Assembly (NCBI RefSeq): GCF_036711975.1 | Contig: NC_091968.1 | Coordinates: 16,864,001 to 16,928,000, forward strand | Reading direction: 5' to 3' | Length of the DNA: 64,000 bases | Origin: Onthophagus taurus | Lineage: Eukaryota > Arthropoda > Insecta > Coleoptera > Scarabaeidae | In this document: positions 35,266 through 47,760 of the stretch, one piece after another | Layout: each line of letters begins with the position of its first letter | Position numbering within the stretch: the stretch's first letter is position 1 | Position numbers and translations under genes: made by a program | The notes under the pieces: generated by a model | The model's database searches: none | Told to the model about the DNA's origin: nothing | Seen by the model: only the letters and a program-made list of their open reading frames with translations

Positions 35266-35273
35266 GATTAAAA

Positions 35274-36972
35274 GATATGTTTACCGTTTTTACCTGGACA
35301 AAATTTGTACTTAATTTGTAGAAAATTAATCAACAATATTAATTGTAAACGAAGAAAAATATAAATAAATTGAATTTTGTACTTTTCTACTGGTTTATTC
35401 TTAAATTCGGTTTGACAAGTTTCGACTTACGTCATCCTCACAAGTGCTACAATACGTTATTGAGTAATATTAATTGATGTTATAAATAAAAATTAAAAGA
35501 TAAACTTACTCTTTAATTCAAAAATCATAGTTTAAAACACGCACGTGCACTATCAACATTTGAAGAATTTCCAATATTTTCTGTCACAAATTATTGATGG
35601 ATATACATTATAAATTATAATTTTGTATAAACATGATTAAAGTTTAAAATATTAACACATTAAAATTTGAGGGAAAAATAAAACGAACGGACGTTACAAG
35701 TAAATGAAGTAAAATGAATAATCTTGCAAGAATAATTCAACTTTTTGTTCGAAAACCAGATTTGAGAAAAATGAAAAATATGTATTGCGCATGTGCTTTT
35801 GTATAAGGAAAATATTACATAGAGTGTTTATATAAAACAAACTCTTAATGAGAAACGAGAACAATTAATGAATGTAAACTGATTTTATGTTTCATAAAGC
35901 TATTATTAAAAATTAAAAATACGTAACATTGCATGGTGAACAACTAGATCTCTTACAATTAAAAAGTGTTTATTCATTTAGAAATTTGGCAAAATAATAA
36001 TTTTGGCAAATATATAAAATTTTAGGCGTTAAGTTTATTTTATATAATTATAAAATAAACGCGTAAAGGGTGGGGAGTTTGGATTTTAAATTGAGTTTTT
36101 AAAATATATTTAACAAAATAATTAGGTTGTAGGGAAAGGTGTAGACGGGAAGTGGGTATAGCCGCAAGGACCCCAAAATCTGCGACTAGTGTGTGCGGCT
36201 AGTTATACTAGTCCTCGTTATTTTGGGGAAAAAGGGTTTTGTAAACAGTTGTAAAGAGGTGGTTTAATATGAAAAATTTAGAGCTTTTTTGAATGAACGT
36301 TGGCTGGGATATGGGGTTTTAAAGAGCATGGTGAAATTTGCCAAAAAAAACTTAAAATCAAAATAACTCGAAAACGAAAGACGCTAGTACCAATAAGTTT
36401 TATGAAAGTCAACATATTTTTTTATGTACAATTAAAAGATGTAATAAAAACTATAGCATTCCATTTAAAATAACAAAGTTATGGTCTACTTCCGGTAGAT
36501 CGGAAGTGGCAGCCATCTTGAAAATATTATAGATCGAAAGTTCCGAATGAACAACCCATGCTACCAAAATTTCAAACCTGTACGAATAGTGGAACCTAAA
36601 AAAGTTCTAACGAACCAGTTACGTGAGACATCTTGTATAGGAATCGTTATACAATAGTATACAAGTATACAACACTTAATCTGTATCTATGTATATGTAA
36701 TACTCGTTTGAGTGCAGTAGACATTTACCGTTAAAAGCAAAGCTTCAAAGTGTTATTTTTTCCGTTACAGTTAAAAAAATATATCGGTACCGATTTTTAT
36801 TCCAAATAACGGTTTTTTCTTTTCGGTTCAGTTCCGAGTGATAAATTTAAAAATTTTTCTGTCTGCTACTCTTTAGTACCGATTATTTTTAAAATTTAGT
36901 AACATATCCAAGGAACAACATACAAATACTCATTCCAAACTAACGAACATACTATAGTATGTATAATATACA
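35274..36972. other. non-coding, scattered MITE debris
   Basis: No coding homology. A short hairpin (CCCCAAAAT...ATTTTGGGG) lies at about 36171-36228. The phrase at 36480-36545 (ACTTCCGGT...GGAAGTGG) resembles the subterminal sequence of the hairpin element at 62-63.9 kb. Confidence 0.35.
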
Positions 36973-36980
36973 TACTATAG
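36973..36980 (+). repeat. left 8-bp target duplication of hAT transposon
   Basis: TACTATAG, repeated exactly at 39617-39624. Confidence 0.92.
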
Positions 36981-39616
36981 CAGCGTTTCACAACCTTTTT
37001 TGACCTGCGGACCTGTAGAATTTGTCCAAAAATTGCGCGGACCGGTCAACTATTTTGAACAAAAAATTTCAATAGGTATTAATGAACTACTATTATAATA
37101 TTTTTATTATCATTTATTTACAACAGTACGTCAATATAAAAATAAGTATTTATTATAATTTATAAATAAATAAATCTTTAACAAAAAACAGAAAATTAAA
37201 AAAAAATCACATAATCATTGCATATAAACAAAATAAAAAATCAATCCTAAGTTTAGCAAAAAATTAAATATCTAATTTTTGTTTATTTGGCATTAATGTG
37301 ACGATTGCTGCTGCTCCTTTTCAATTAACTTTTCAATTGTGAGCTCTAAATTAGTCAGGCTAAGTCGGAGTGGTGAAACAACCGAAAGCCGATTTCTAAA
37401 CTTATTTTTTATAACAGTCATAGCTGAAAATCCAGTTTCACATAAATATGTTGTTGCGAAAGGGAGTAACATTTTCATCGCTTTTTCGTATAGAGATGGA
37501 TATTCATTTCTCGTATTGACCCAAAATTTATCTAAAGACATCCTTGAAAAATTTCTTTTCAACATTATGTCTGAGCTAATCTCCAGGACGGACTCATATT
37601 CTCTGTGAGTTAAATTTAATTGACTATTGTCATATGTTATGAAAGGGTTTGTTATCCACAAATTTTTTTCATATTTGGTGTTGTCAGATGGAAAATATCT
37701 TTCGAAACTACTATTTAAAGATTGTAAGTGGTGTGCAATAATAATGTTTAATTTTGCTAGGTTTAAATCATGTTGTGAATTAACAAAATCATAATAATTA
37801 TTGAATATATCAATATTATTACTATTTATTTTATTCAACCAAAAGTTAATTTTTTCTTAAACGCAGCTATTTTATTAAACAAATGAAACGCATTTATCGC
37901 AGTTCCTTGTAACCTTAAATTTAATTCATTGATATATGAAAATATATCGCTTAAATATGCGAGTTTTGCAACCCATTCTATATCGGATAAATGTACTTTT
38001 AAAGGATTCTTTTTGTCAATTAAAAATATTTCGACTTCCGTTCTTAACTCAAAAAGCCCAGTTAAAATCCTACCTCGCGAAAGCCACCTTACTTCTGTGT
38101 GCAGCAATAATTGTTCATATTCTGCACCAATCTCTTGACAAAATATTGCAAATAACCTACTATTCAAATCGCCTTTTTTATAAAATTTATAACTTTTATA
38201 GATTCCGCTAAAACCTCATTTAATTCGGTTGATAGACTTTTCGCTGCTAAATGCTGTCTGTGGATTATACAGTGGGTAATTAGGAAATCAGAATTAGCGA
38301 CGTCCTGAATTCTTTTCATAACACCACAATGTTTGCCAATCATACTAGCCGCCCCATCAGTACATACACCAACACAGTTTTTCCATTCTAAAGAGTGTTT
38401 AATAATATAAGCATTGAGTGCGTTAAAAATTTCAGAACTTGTTGTGTATGAAACCAATTCGATACAACACAGTAATTCTTCTTTTATTTCTTTAAAGACA
38501 AAATCAACGTATCTAACGTAACAAATTAATATGGCCTTTTTAGCAATGTCGCACGACTCATCAATTTGAATTGCAAAAAAAATTGATTCCTTTATCTTAT
38601 GAATTAATTGAGACTCCACATTCTCTGATATTTTTTCAATTCTTCTTCTTATGGTATCATTAGATAAGGGAATTGTTTTAATTTTGTCAGCAGCGGAGGG
38701 TCCAAACATTTCTGAACAAACGTCTATTAAAACTGGTTTTATTAAATTTTCTCCAGTGGTAAATGATTTTTTGGTTTTAGCAATCCGAAGAGCAACTAGG
38801 TATGAGCATTTCAGTAGTGACTTATATTGAACAAAGTTTTGCTTAAATGCCTTTGTTTGTAATCCTAATTCTTGTTTCCTTCGTTCAAAATATTCACATG
38901 GTTTATTTTCCAACTCGGAATGTTTAGATTTCAAATGTCGTAACATTTTTGATGGTTTCATAGCATCATTTACAAAGACTTCATGACAAATGATACACAT
39001 CGGACGTACATCTTCGTCCGTAGATTTGGGCCAAAGAATAAAACCATATTTTAAATATTCCTGATTGTAGTGTCTGTCTTTTCTGGTGGACAACCAAGTT
39101 CTGTTTCGGTGACTTTCTCTTGAGACGCTGAACTAGTATTTAAAAAATTTAATAGCGTTCCTCGTTTACGGTTCATGTTATTAACCACTTAACCTCAAAG
39201 TACGAGCAGAAGAGCCAAAGAAATAAGTGCTAAAAAATGTGTTTTTGCTAGCGCCTGTATAAATTATAAAAATTATTAATAAACTTACTTGTATTCAAAT
39301 AAATGCCATCACACCCTGATTACACGACTCCGATACTTAAACAAATTACAACCATAAGCACATCTTTTACCATACATGTTCGAACATTCCCGAACAATCC
39401 CGAACATCGCATTATAGTTTTGTTCGTTGAGCCGATCGTAAACGGTTTAATGTTGTGCTAATTGTAAATTATGAAAAATGAAATGATATTTTTTTTTGAA
39501 TAAAAATAATATCTTAAAAAAAATTTTAACTTGGGCGGATAAAAATTGTCCACGGACCGGTTAAATTTCTCTGCGGACCGGTCCCGGTCCGCCGGACCGA
39601 CGGTTGAGAATTGCTG
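36981..39616 (-). mobile_element. 2.6-kb hAT transposon (ZBED5-like), intact ends
   Basis: Left end CAGCGTTTCACAACC and right end GGTTGAGAATTGCTG are imperfect inverted copies, flanked by identical 8-bp duplications TACTATAG. GGACCGGT-rich subterminal sequence is present at both ends. The interior is almost filled by a transposase gene on the minus strand. Confidence 0.93.
37293..39093 (-). pseudogene. hAT transposase (ZBED5-like), two single-base frame breaks
   Basis: Three consecutive frames cover the protein. Frame 1 (39093-38164, 309 residues) has a zinc finger CIICHEVFVND...HLKSKH, then AIQIDESCDI (first catalytic Asp) and VGVCTDGAASMIG (second Asp). Frame 2 (38167-37835) has LLLHTEVRWLSRGRIL. 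Frame 3 (37838-37293) has the dimerisation domain with FATTYLCETGFSAMTVIKNK. Both shifts fall at runs of six A on the coding strand (near 38172 and 37853). Total length near 600 residues is normal for the group. The breaks may be real slippage mutations or homopolymer assembly errors. Confidence 0.9.
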
Positions 39617-39624
39617 TACTATAG
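39617..39624 (+). repeat. right 8-bp target duplication of hAT transposon
   Basis: TACTATAG, identical to 36973-36980. Confidence 0.92.
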
Positions 39625-39686
39625 TATACATTCATTGTATATGTATTCGAAATTTGTAGTAATATTTACGTTTACATTATCATGAT

Positions 39687-39848
39687 CCGGGTTAGCGCGT
39701 ACGCAGACCCGACTACCAAAAATTACGCGCCCGAGTTACCCGCATTAGGGGTAATCGCAGGGGTCAGCCCGACCGAAGTGCAATGGAAGGGCCTCGTCCT
39801 GGGGGAACCGCCTTATTGATCACGGTAACCCCTACGCCAGGTAAGTAT
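39687..39848 (-). ncRNA. U1: U1 spliceosomal snRNA, copy A
   Basis: On the minus strand the gene begins ATACTTACCTGGC, the 5' end that pairs with splice donors, and carries the U1 core (CCATTGCACTTCGG hairpin loop) and the Sm site AATTTTTGG before the 3' hairpin. The length of 162 matches U1. The ~80 upstream bases are shared with copies B and C, so its promoter appears present. Its 3' flank differs from the other copies. Confidence 0.93.
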
Positions 39849-40149
39849 GCTTTTCGTTCCCATCAAGTTGCCTTCCGTACACCAAACAAAAACATCTGCT
39901 AACAAGTGTGTTAAAGTGACATCTATCTTCAGCTAACAGTATGAATGTTACAGAACAGAGCACCAGATACCTATAGCGCCTTTCGACAGATTAACTTAAT
40001 GATTAAATTTTTATTTAACTTGAAAATATAAATAAAGTTTAAATTAAATAATAAAAATATGGTATAAGTTGATATTGCATAAGTTGTGGCCGAGTATGCT
40101 GCCAACCACCGCACCACAGAATAACCAGAAATGACACTAATGCATAGAC

Positions 40150-40760
40150 AAAGATAGAAACAGTGTTGCTAAAGCCCTAGAATTTCTAAAAAACTGTTTG
40201 ATGTTGGATGATCTTAAAGATAGTCAAGCAACTATCAACTTTTGAGAAACAATTAATAACGTGTTTGACGTATTAAATTCTATTAACCCATTTGGTAAAA
40301 ATTTTAAATCTCCCCTTCGACAGGGAAACGAATTTTATTGGAGGCCATATTTGTTATGTGCCCAAAATGAATTATTGTTATTAAGAGATAGCTCGGGAAA
40401 CTATTTATACACCTCGAGAAAAAAAAACTCCCATAATTGGTATGCTCATAACAATAAGTTCAATTATTGGCATATGTTATGATGAATTTGTAAAAACAAA
40501 TAAAATTCCTTACCTGCTGACATATAAATGTAGTCAAGATCATTTGGAATTGTTTTTCTGTTGTATAAGGTAAGCTAAGTAACTATATATGTACTAATAA
40601 CTAGCTTAATATTGCTTTTTGTGTTTTTGGTAGGACAAGAAATGGGTGGAATAATAATCCTTCCTGTCAAGAATTTTATTATTCCTTTAAAAAACTATTT
40701 CCGTCGACCGTGTATTTATATGATTTATAAATGTATACAAAATCATTCATTAATGACACC
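40150..40760 (+). pseudogene. P-element/THAP9-type transposase fragment retaining an intron
   Basis: Plus strand: DRNSVAKALEFLKNC, then after a stop NNVFDVLNSINPFGKNFKSP, then (frame change) YLLTYKCSQDHLELFFCCIR. A donor GTAAG follows at about 40571. After an acceptor TAG near 40633 come TRNGWNNNPSCQEFYYSFKK. The splice would rejoin the conserved block exactly where P/THAP9 proteins read IR-x-GGWNNNPT. N-terminal THAP and catalytic first half are absent. It differs from the minus-strand fragment at 24388-25453. Confidence 0.72.
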
Positions 40761-41029
40761 TATTAATAAACGATTTTCGATTAATAAACGATTTTAAGAA
40801 AGTCCGACCGAACTAAATAGTAGTCAATTGAATAAATATTCTCCAATGAAATTTGTAATACCGACCACTATATCTATTCGGTAAGGCTACAAAAATAAAT
40901 TATGACACATTAAAAGTGAGGTTATTTTGCCAGTGACAGAATTGGGAGATTTTTCAACGATGGATTTTCTCTATTTTGTTGAAAAGACGGTCAACGGAAA
41001 AATATTGTAACTAACTCGTATATTAAAAT

Positions 41030-41108
41030 GCGATTAATTATCTCAATAATTAACGCGTTCGCTTCGCTTCGCTCGCTCACGCGTTAAAATATCTCGATAA
41101 TTAATCGC
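41030..41108. repeat. imperfect hairpin with CG-rich loop
   Basis: GCGATTAATTATC...TAACGCGT returns in reverse complement (ACGCGTTAAAATATCTCG...TTAATCGC) around a loop of GCTTCGCT-type repeats. Confidence 0.6.
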
Positions 41109-41727
41109 CTTCATTAATAGACTTGTTGGTTAAATAACTAATTATTACATGGCAATATTCCAAACTTAGAAGGAAGTAATGGATACAACAGTGGTATTAA
41201 GCATTCCATCATCCTTCGCTAAATATAATATTGTAACATGTAATACTAATCGATATTAATTTTTTGCAGGAACATGATTATATGTTACCAACTCAAGTTC
41301 CTATAAGTATGTATGCAGAAAATATTATTTTTGTTTTATTTAGCCAAATTGTACAATGAGAAAATGTTGGGTCCTCCTGTAAGGCAGAAGTTGAACAAAC
41401 TTATATTATTTAGCCATCAATAAAAGTTTTAAAAAATAAAAGGCATTTTTATTATTTTCATATCTTATTTAATACTTTGACCGCCATTGCTTACCGAAAC
41501 TAATCATTTCTTTGTTTTACTATTACAAAATAATCCTAGAACGAAAATACTTCCAATCTCTAAGTGCTAAAATAGTGTGAATATTACCTTGGAAATTAAT
41601 TTACAAATTCCTATTATGGACCTGCTTCAGCTGCTTTCACCTGCTCGCGAGGATCCATAGACGCGATGAACGCACAATGAATAAGAGAAACAACTTAAAC
41701 AGAGACAACTTCATTGACCACCAATAG

Positions 41728-41890
41728 CAGCAATACCTTGCTTCCGCGCATCAATATGGCGTTAAATTTGGCGGGATACCGCCAGTGTCACTTCTGGTTG
41801 TTCTGTTTCAATACCTTGCTTCCTCGCAATAATATGGCGTCAAAATTGGTAGGATATCGCCAGAGTTACTTTTGGTTATTCTGTACCCAA
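41728..41890. repeat. two ~80-bp direct repeats
   Basis: ATACCTTGCTTCCGCGCATC at about 41731 recurs, diverged, at about 41811 (ATACCTTGCTTCCTCGCAAT); similarity runs the whole 80 bases. No coding homology. Confidence 0.6.
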
Positions 41891-42107
41891 ACCTTAATTT
41901 CGCTGTACAAGTTTGAGTTAACGCATTTTTGTGTAGCTCATTAAATAAACTATAACACTTCATCGCAGAATAACTAGAAATGACAGGGGTCTATCCTGTT
42001 ACAATTGATTTTTGTGCGTATGTGCGGCGACACCATGTTTTGAATTGAGTTGTTATTGTGAAACTGTTTTGGTGCATTCATTTTAGCTGTGTTTTTCTTT
42101 CTATTAT

Positions 42108-42271
42108 TGTTGTGTTCTGTCAATAAAAGTCAGGATTTTCACTACTACTTCATTGAACAAAACTAGAATTATTTTATTTTACAGTGCTCGTAATAACGTG
42201 TCTTGACTTGTCGTCTTCGTCATACTTGTTGTACTTCACACTGGTTGGTATTGCCAATCTAATATGCAACA
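42108..42271 (-). repeat. 3' LTR of the Ty3/gypsy element
   Basis: 164 bases, TGTTGTGTTCTG...ATGCAACA on the plus strand, about four differences from the other LTR at 48888-49051. The polypurine tract (minus strand AAAAAAGCAAGG) lies just inside at 42272-42285. The five bases outside (ATTAT) nearly match ATTAC beyond the other LTR. Confidence 0.9.
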
Positions 42272-42339
42272 CCTTGCTTTTTTTTATAAAATTTTGTATT
42301 AAATTTACAAAATATAATCCTTAAACCTAGAAGGCATCT

Positions 42340-45300
42340 TTGTGGTACGTGTACCTTTATTTTTTATTTATTTTATTTATTTATTTTATTTTACTTCCGA
42401 AATTACAGGGTTGCCCCTAATTACAAATTTCAGAACTTAAGTCTACTAGTACATAATATAACCAATAAAAACAAGCAAAACAACCAAGATCAAGCATAAA
42501 TGTTAATTAACCCATCACAGAACGCGCGGAGGATATGTTGAACCAAATCTTTAAAAAATGAACAGAATTACATCACAAATTACAGAATTCAATGACAAAA
42601 ATCAAGTTTGGCTACTGGGTGGCTGCAGCACTTATCAAAGGTGTCAAATGTTGTTTAAACGATCTAATACCAATGCGAAACAGAGGTATGAAGGAAGAAG
42701 CCGACAGTGTATTGTATAGTGAAAGGATTCTAATAAGAGGAGAATTTCGTCTCAGTTTAGTTGAAAACCAAGGAATATAGAAAAGATTCTTTAGCCTACC
42801 ACAATATGCAGGCGCATAGAAACCATTATTTTCTAATATTAATGGAGCATTTATACTATTATTCAACATTTTATGTAGAAAACAGAGTGATATAATTTTT
42901 CTTCTGAGAGACAACCTGGTGATCTTAAATAATTTGCGTGCAAATTCGTACGATCTAAAACCAATGAAAACACGGAATTTTTTGTAGTAGAGATACCTAA
43001 TGAATTTATTTTGAATAGTTTCTATTAAATTAGAATAAAGAATTGACCCGGGATCCCATACTATTACCGTATATTCTAGCTTAGATCGCACTAAAGAATT
43101 GAACAGTAATTGCAGTGTCTGTAAGTTTGAGAAACTGTACCCATTTCTAATGACAAATCCTAAGAGACGCAAAGCTGTGGTTGCTGTGGCTTTAATATGT
43201 TCAGCAAAGCATAAACCAGGCGAAAACAACACACCCAAGTCTCTCTTTTTAACAACACACCTCAAATTCACATTATTTATTTTATATACAAATTCTATCG
43301 GCCTCTTTCTCAATGTATACGTCATTGACTCACATTTAGACACATTAAAATGGAGCTTGTTGAGGCGATACCAATTAAATACGTTATCTAAATCAGACTG
43401 TAAGGACCGGCAATCAATTAAGTCATGTACAGTTGTGAATATCTTCAGATCGTCCGCAAAGAGTAAGCATCTGGTTGAGTTAATTACCAGGGGCAAATCA
43501 TTTATAAATAACAAAAATAACAAAGGTCCCAGATTACTACCCTGCGGAACCCCTGAATCAATCCAACATATCTGATACTGCGTTTTTATAAGAGACGTAA
43601 TAAAATCTGTTGGACAAATATGAAACAAAAAAACTAAGAGTAGAATAAGAAAACCCGTGTTGTGCCAGCTTGTGCAGAAGCGTATCATGATCCACCCTAT
43701 CGAATGCTTTTGCAAAATCCGTGTAGATAACATCCACTTGAGCTCTAGCATCCAATGCTTTGGAAACGTAATCCGTAAAGATAGTTAAGTTGGTCTCCAC
43801 AGAGCGACCAGGAATAAATCCATGCTGATTAACATTCAACGAAAGTTTTACTTGATTGAAAATCCTGCGATAAATCAATTGTTCGAAAAGTTTTGCAAAA
43901 CAGGAGATTACCGATATAGGTCTATAATTTCCTACATCGCCAGAGGGGCCAGATTTGTGAATCGGAGTCACTCTTGCGACCTTCCAAACATTTGGAAATG
44001 TATTCGTCACAAGTGATAAATTAAAAATTATGTATAATGGCATTACAAAGGCGTGTTTGCAGCCCTTCACAATGTAAGAGGGAATAGCATCTGGTCCCTC
44101 TGCACGTTTAGACTTAAGCTTATTTATGGCATCACCAATTTCATTCATTGAGAAGGATTCCAAGTTGAACAAATCGAATGAGTTATCGTTGATAATGTCA
44201 TCATAGAACGAAAGAGAATAAACGGACTTAAAATGATATCTTCGCTAGAAGCAAGAGGAACTCCGTCGGAACAAAACTGGCTCTGGTTAAAGTTATCTCT
44301 TTTGCTACCAATAAAATTCCAAAATGCCTTCGGATTAGCTACAATATTATTTTCAACATCTCGTGTATAATTATTGTAAGCTATTGCAGTGTCCCGCTTG
44401 ACCCTGGCCCTCAGTTCTCTGTATTTATCCAAATGGTACGTGGAATCTTTTCTGTGTTTAAAATGAAAATCCTTAGTCTTAATATCTTTTATTATACATT
44501 GATTAAACCACACTGGATATTTGCGAGCCCCAACTTGCTTTTTCGGGACACAATCAGTTAAGATATCATATAGAATATCATAAAATACAGCAACTGCATC
44601 ATCCACATTATCATACGTACTCAAAAAAGAAAAATCCGTATCAGTTAAACGTCGATATAAAAGCATGAAATCCGCATTCTTATAGTCCTTCATGTAATGT
44701 GTTGGTAAAGTTAATTTATTTGCGGGTTTGCAAGATAATTTGATTTCTAGACAAGGGTGGTAAAGATCTTCCTCCACAAATGGCAAATCAAAAAGGCCAA
44801 AATCAAGCCCAACATCTGACAAAACTAAATTCAAGGTTTTTCCCTGTATGTTTGTTATACTGTTGTGCGAGTTGCAATTGCAAAAACTAAGAAAGTCGCC
44901 AATTACATTGTATTTCACACTGTTGACAGCAAAAAATCAAAGCCGGACTCTTTCACCAAAGGCAAATTAAAATCACCCAGAATTATAAACTTCGCATCAT
45001 GCGACATATATAAATTACTCATAAGCTCGGCAAACTCCTGATACACCTCCACGCCGCTAGCTGGCCTAATGTAAACCACCACAAAGATAATAAAAATATA
45101 AAAGAAATGCGTCCTGGCCGCAACAATCTCCAAACCAGTATTCAACGGAATCTGAGATGATAAAAATTTTGAGCTAATAGCCAGCAGTGCACCGCCACCC
45201 AGTGAACCATACCTACGATCAATTCTGTATACATTGTATCGAGTCAATTACTTCAGCATTATAAATTGACTCATTTAACCAAGTCTCGGTAAGACAAATA

Positions 45301-45400
45301 GCTGAAAAATTGTGATTAAGCACATTTAATAAGAAAGAAGTTGTTTTAGATCGCAATCCCCTCACATTCTGATAATAAATCAACAATTATTGTTTCATCA
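42340..45400 (-). mobile_element. near full-length CR1/jockey-like LINE nested in the LTR element
   Basis: On the minus strand the element runs from an endonuclease start near 45390 to a 3' tail of TAAA-type repeats at about 42360-42400 (TTTATTT units on the plus strand). It lies wholly between the integrase C-terminus and the polypurine tract of the LTR retrotransposon, so it inserted after that element. Target duplications could not be fixed. Confidence 0.8.
42612..45392 (-). pseudogene. CR1/jockey-like LINE ORF2: endonuclease plus reverse transcriptase
   Basis: Four frames cover one protein. The endonuclease starts near 45390 with NVRGLRSKT and AICLTETWLNESI. It continues at 45247-44915 with GGGALLAI and FIILGDFN, then at 44918-44145. 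The RT N-part (44172-43558) has GPDAIPSYIVKGC, YRPISVISCFAKLFE, QHGFIPGRSVETNL and TDFAKAFDRVDH. The RT C-part (43751-42612) has GVPQGSNLGPLLFLLFINDL and the catalytic LLFADDLKIF, then the thumb and the conserved C-terminal region. About three frameshifts break it; catalytic motifs are intact, so it is fairly young. Confidence 0.88.
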
Positions 45401-45651
45401 AATGAAAATTAATTAAACGATACGATCAAAATAAAACAAAAATACTGTTGGTTTAAAAAATATGAACTGTATAGTAGTAGAAAAGAAAAAAAACTACAGT
45501 AGTAAAAAATAATAACAAATTTGTGACAATATAAAGAAAAGAATTATTATGTGAAAATAATAATAAGTTGTACAGTATTCACTCCGCAAAAATTTATTAG
45601 AAATCTTGACATTAGTTTCAGGAGTCGCAACCTTAACCATACTATCATTAC

Positions 45652-46412
45652 TTATTCTAATATTAGTATCAAAAGTATCACTAACTCTAACCTTTCATTT
45701 TTCACTAAATATGATCTAGGAGTCTCTGTGATTCCTGTTATAACACCACTTTCCCATTCCTTGTTCATATTTCTGTCTACGTTCATTAATACATTATCGC
45801 CTGTTTGCAATGATGATAATTTCTTCGATTTTTTGTCATGGTATTCTTTGTATAAGTCTTGTTTGAGCTTCATTTTATTCCAGATTTTCTTATCCGACAC
45901 TTTTTCTGTTAACAACTTATCAGTTATCGGTAACCGACCTTTTATTCTTCTATTGAATAACAATTGACAAGGTGCCAAGCCAATCTTTGATAGAGGCGTC
46001 GTGCGGTATTCCAATAAAGCTGTAGACAATTCACTTCCTTTCTGATAATGTTCTTGGCTATTTGCACAAATCTTTCAGCTAACCCATTGGACCTACTGTA
46101 ATGCGGACTAGTTATTCTAATCGTGAAATCATAATTCTCCACAAATTTTCTAAACTCGTAAGTTCCGAAAGATATATTATCCGCAATAACCACATTTGGG
46201 ATACCATGAGTCGAAAAGAGAGGTTTCAACTTTTTAATTACATCTATGGCTGTCTTTGATTGTAATGGTAAAATATGTAACCATTTATAATAATAATCCA
46301 CCACGCAAAGGTAAGTTTTACCTGCGAAATCTAAAGTATCCATTGCTATTTTTTGGTAGGGGTATTTAAGTAATTCATGGGGTAATAATGGTTCTTTCAA
46401 TGGATCTCTCAC
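45652..46412 (-). pseudogene. Ty3/gypsy integrase
   Basis: The core (46412-45942) has IAMDTLDFAGKTYLCVVDYY with the first catalytic Asp, VVIADNISFGTYEF with the second, and SRSNGLAERFVQ with the Glu. A frameshift joins it to the C-terminal part (46029-45652) with LLEYRTTPL and LPITDKLL, typical of the family. Inactive as it stands. Confidence 0.87.
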
Positions 46413-46595
46413 ATACTATGCATTTACGTACCATGTCATTTATTTGCTCGTACATCTGAGGCCAATACATTACTTCTTTAGCTCTCAGCTTAATTTTAGT
46501 TACGCTAAAATGCCCTTCATGCAAAATATTATTACATTAATCCATCTACCATGTAAATATCATTTCTTAAATTCCAGTATCCTTTAATCTTGTCG

Positions 46596-47745
46596 TTAGT
46601 TAATTTCAATGTTTTCGGCCAACCATTGTAGTAATAATCCTTTAACTTCATTAGTCCTTCTGGTCTTTCTTCCGTAAACATAATAATGAAACTTTTTCAA
46701 TGAATACGCTACCGCCAAAAACTTTTTTTCGATCTGAGCATATCCCTGCTCTGCCTCCGATAACGCCTTCGATGCGTACGCCACTGGCTTGCCGTTCTGC
46801 AACAATACACATCCAATGCTATCTCGGGATGCATCAGTCTGTATTAGTGGCATAATTTTTTCATCGAAATTAGCCAACTGTACCTTCACACAGAATTTGT
46901 TTTATTTTGTTAAAAGCTTCATCATGGTAACTTAACCATTGAAACATAATTTTGTCTTTTAATAATTGTCTTATCGATGCTGTCAACTCAGCCATGTTTG
47001 GTATAAATACTATAAGATAATTAATCATGCCTATTACTCTTTGTAATTCTTTTCTATTATTTGGCGCCTTTAACTCTACTATAGCTTTAATTTTAGCTGG
47101 GTCTGGTCTCATACCCTCCCTACTAAATATATGTCCCAAGTACTTTACCATGTTAACCTTGAATTGTGTTTTATTCTTATTAAATTTAATATTTAAAGAT
47201 TTTGCTCTGTTAATAACCTTCTGTAAAATCTTATCATGCTCTTCTTCATCATTAGTAGCTACTATAATGTCGTCGATATATATCATAACACCTTCTATAT
47301 CCCCAAAATTTTTGTGATTTATTTTATGAAAAAGTTGTGCTAAGGACAAACCAAACGGTAATCTATTAAATTTGTAAGAACCAAAAGGGCTACTGAAAGA
47401 GCACAATTTACTAGAAGCCTTATTTAATTTTATTTGATAAAATCCCTCTTTCAAATCTAAAACTGTATAAACTGATTTTCCTTTTAACTTTATCGCTATT
47501 TCCACTACAGTTGGTATATAATATTATTTATTATAATAATATTTTTTTTGTATTACTTTATTTAATGATTGAGGATCTAGACATAATCTTAATGAACCAC
47601 CTTTTTTCTCTATTATTACTAAATTATGCAACCTTTCAGCAAGTCTCTCCAATTTTGAAATAATGTTCCTCTCTTCTAAATCGTTTAATTTCCTTTTGAG
47701 TCTTTCTTTAATAGCCAACGGTACTCTCCTAGGCGGCATAGCCAC
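46596..47745 (-). pseudogene. Ty3/gypsy reverse transcriptase and RNase H
   Basis: RT begins at 47745 (VPLAIKERLKRKLNDLEERNII) with LRLCLDPQSLNK. After a frame break at about 47510 it continues with YTVLDLKEGFYQI, FNRLPFGLS and the catalytic VMIYIDDIIV, to the connection domain ending at 46870. RNase H (46889-46596) shows QTDASRDSIGCVLLQ and YASKALSEAEQGYAQIEKK, then is cut short. Frame breaks and the RNase H truncation make it inactive. Confidence 0.9.
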
Positions 47746-47760
47746 AGGTTTACTATTTTT

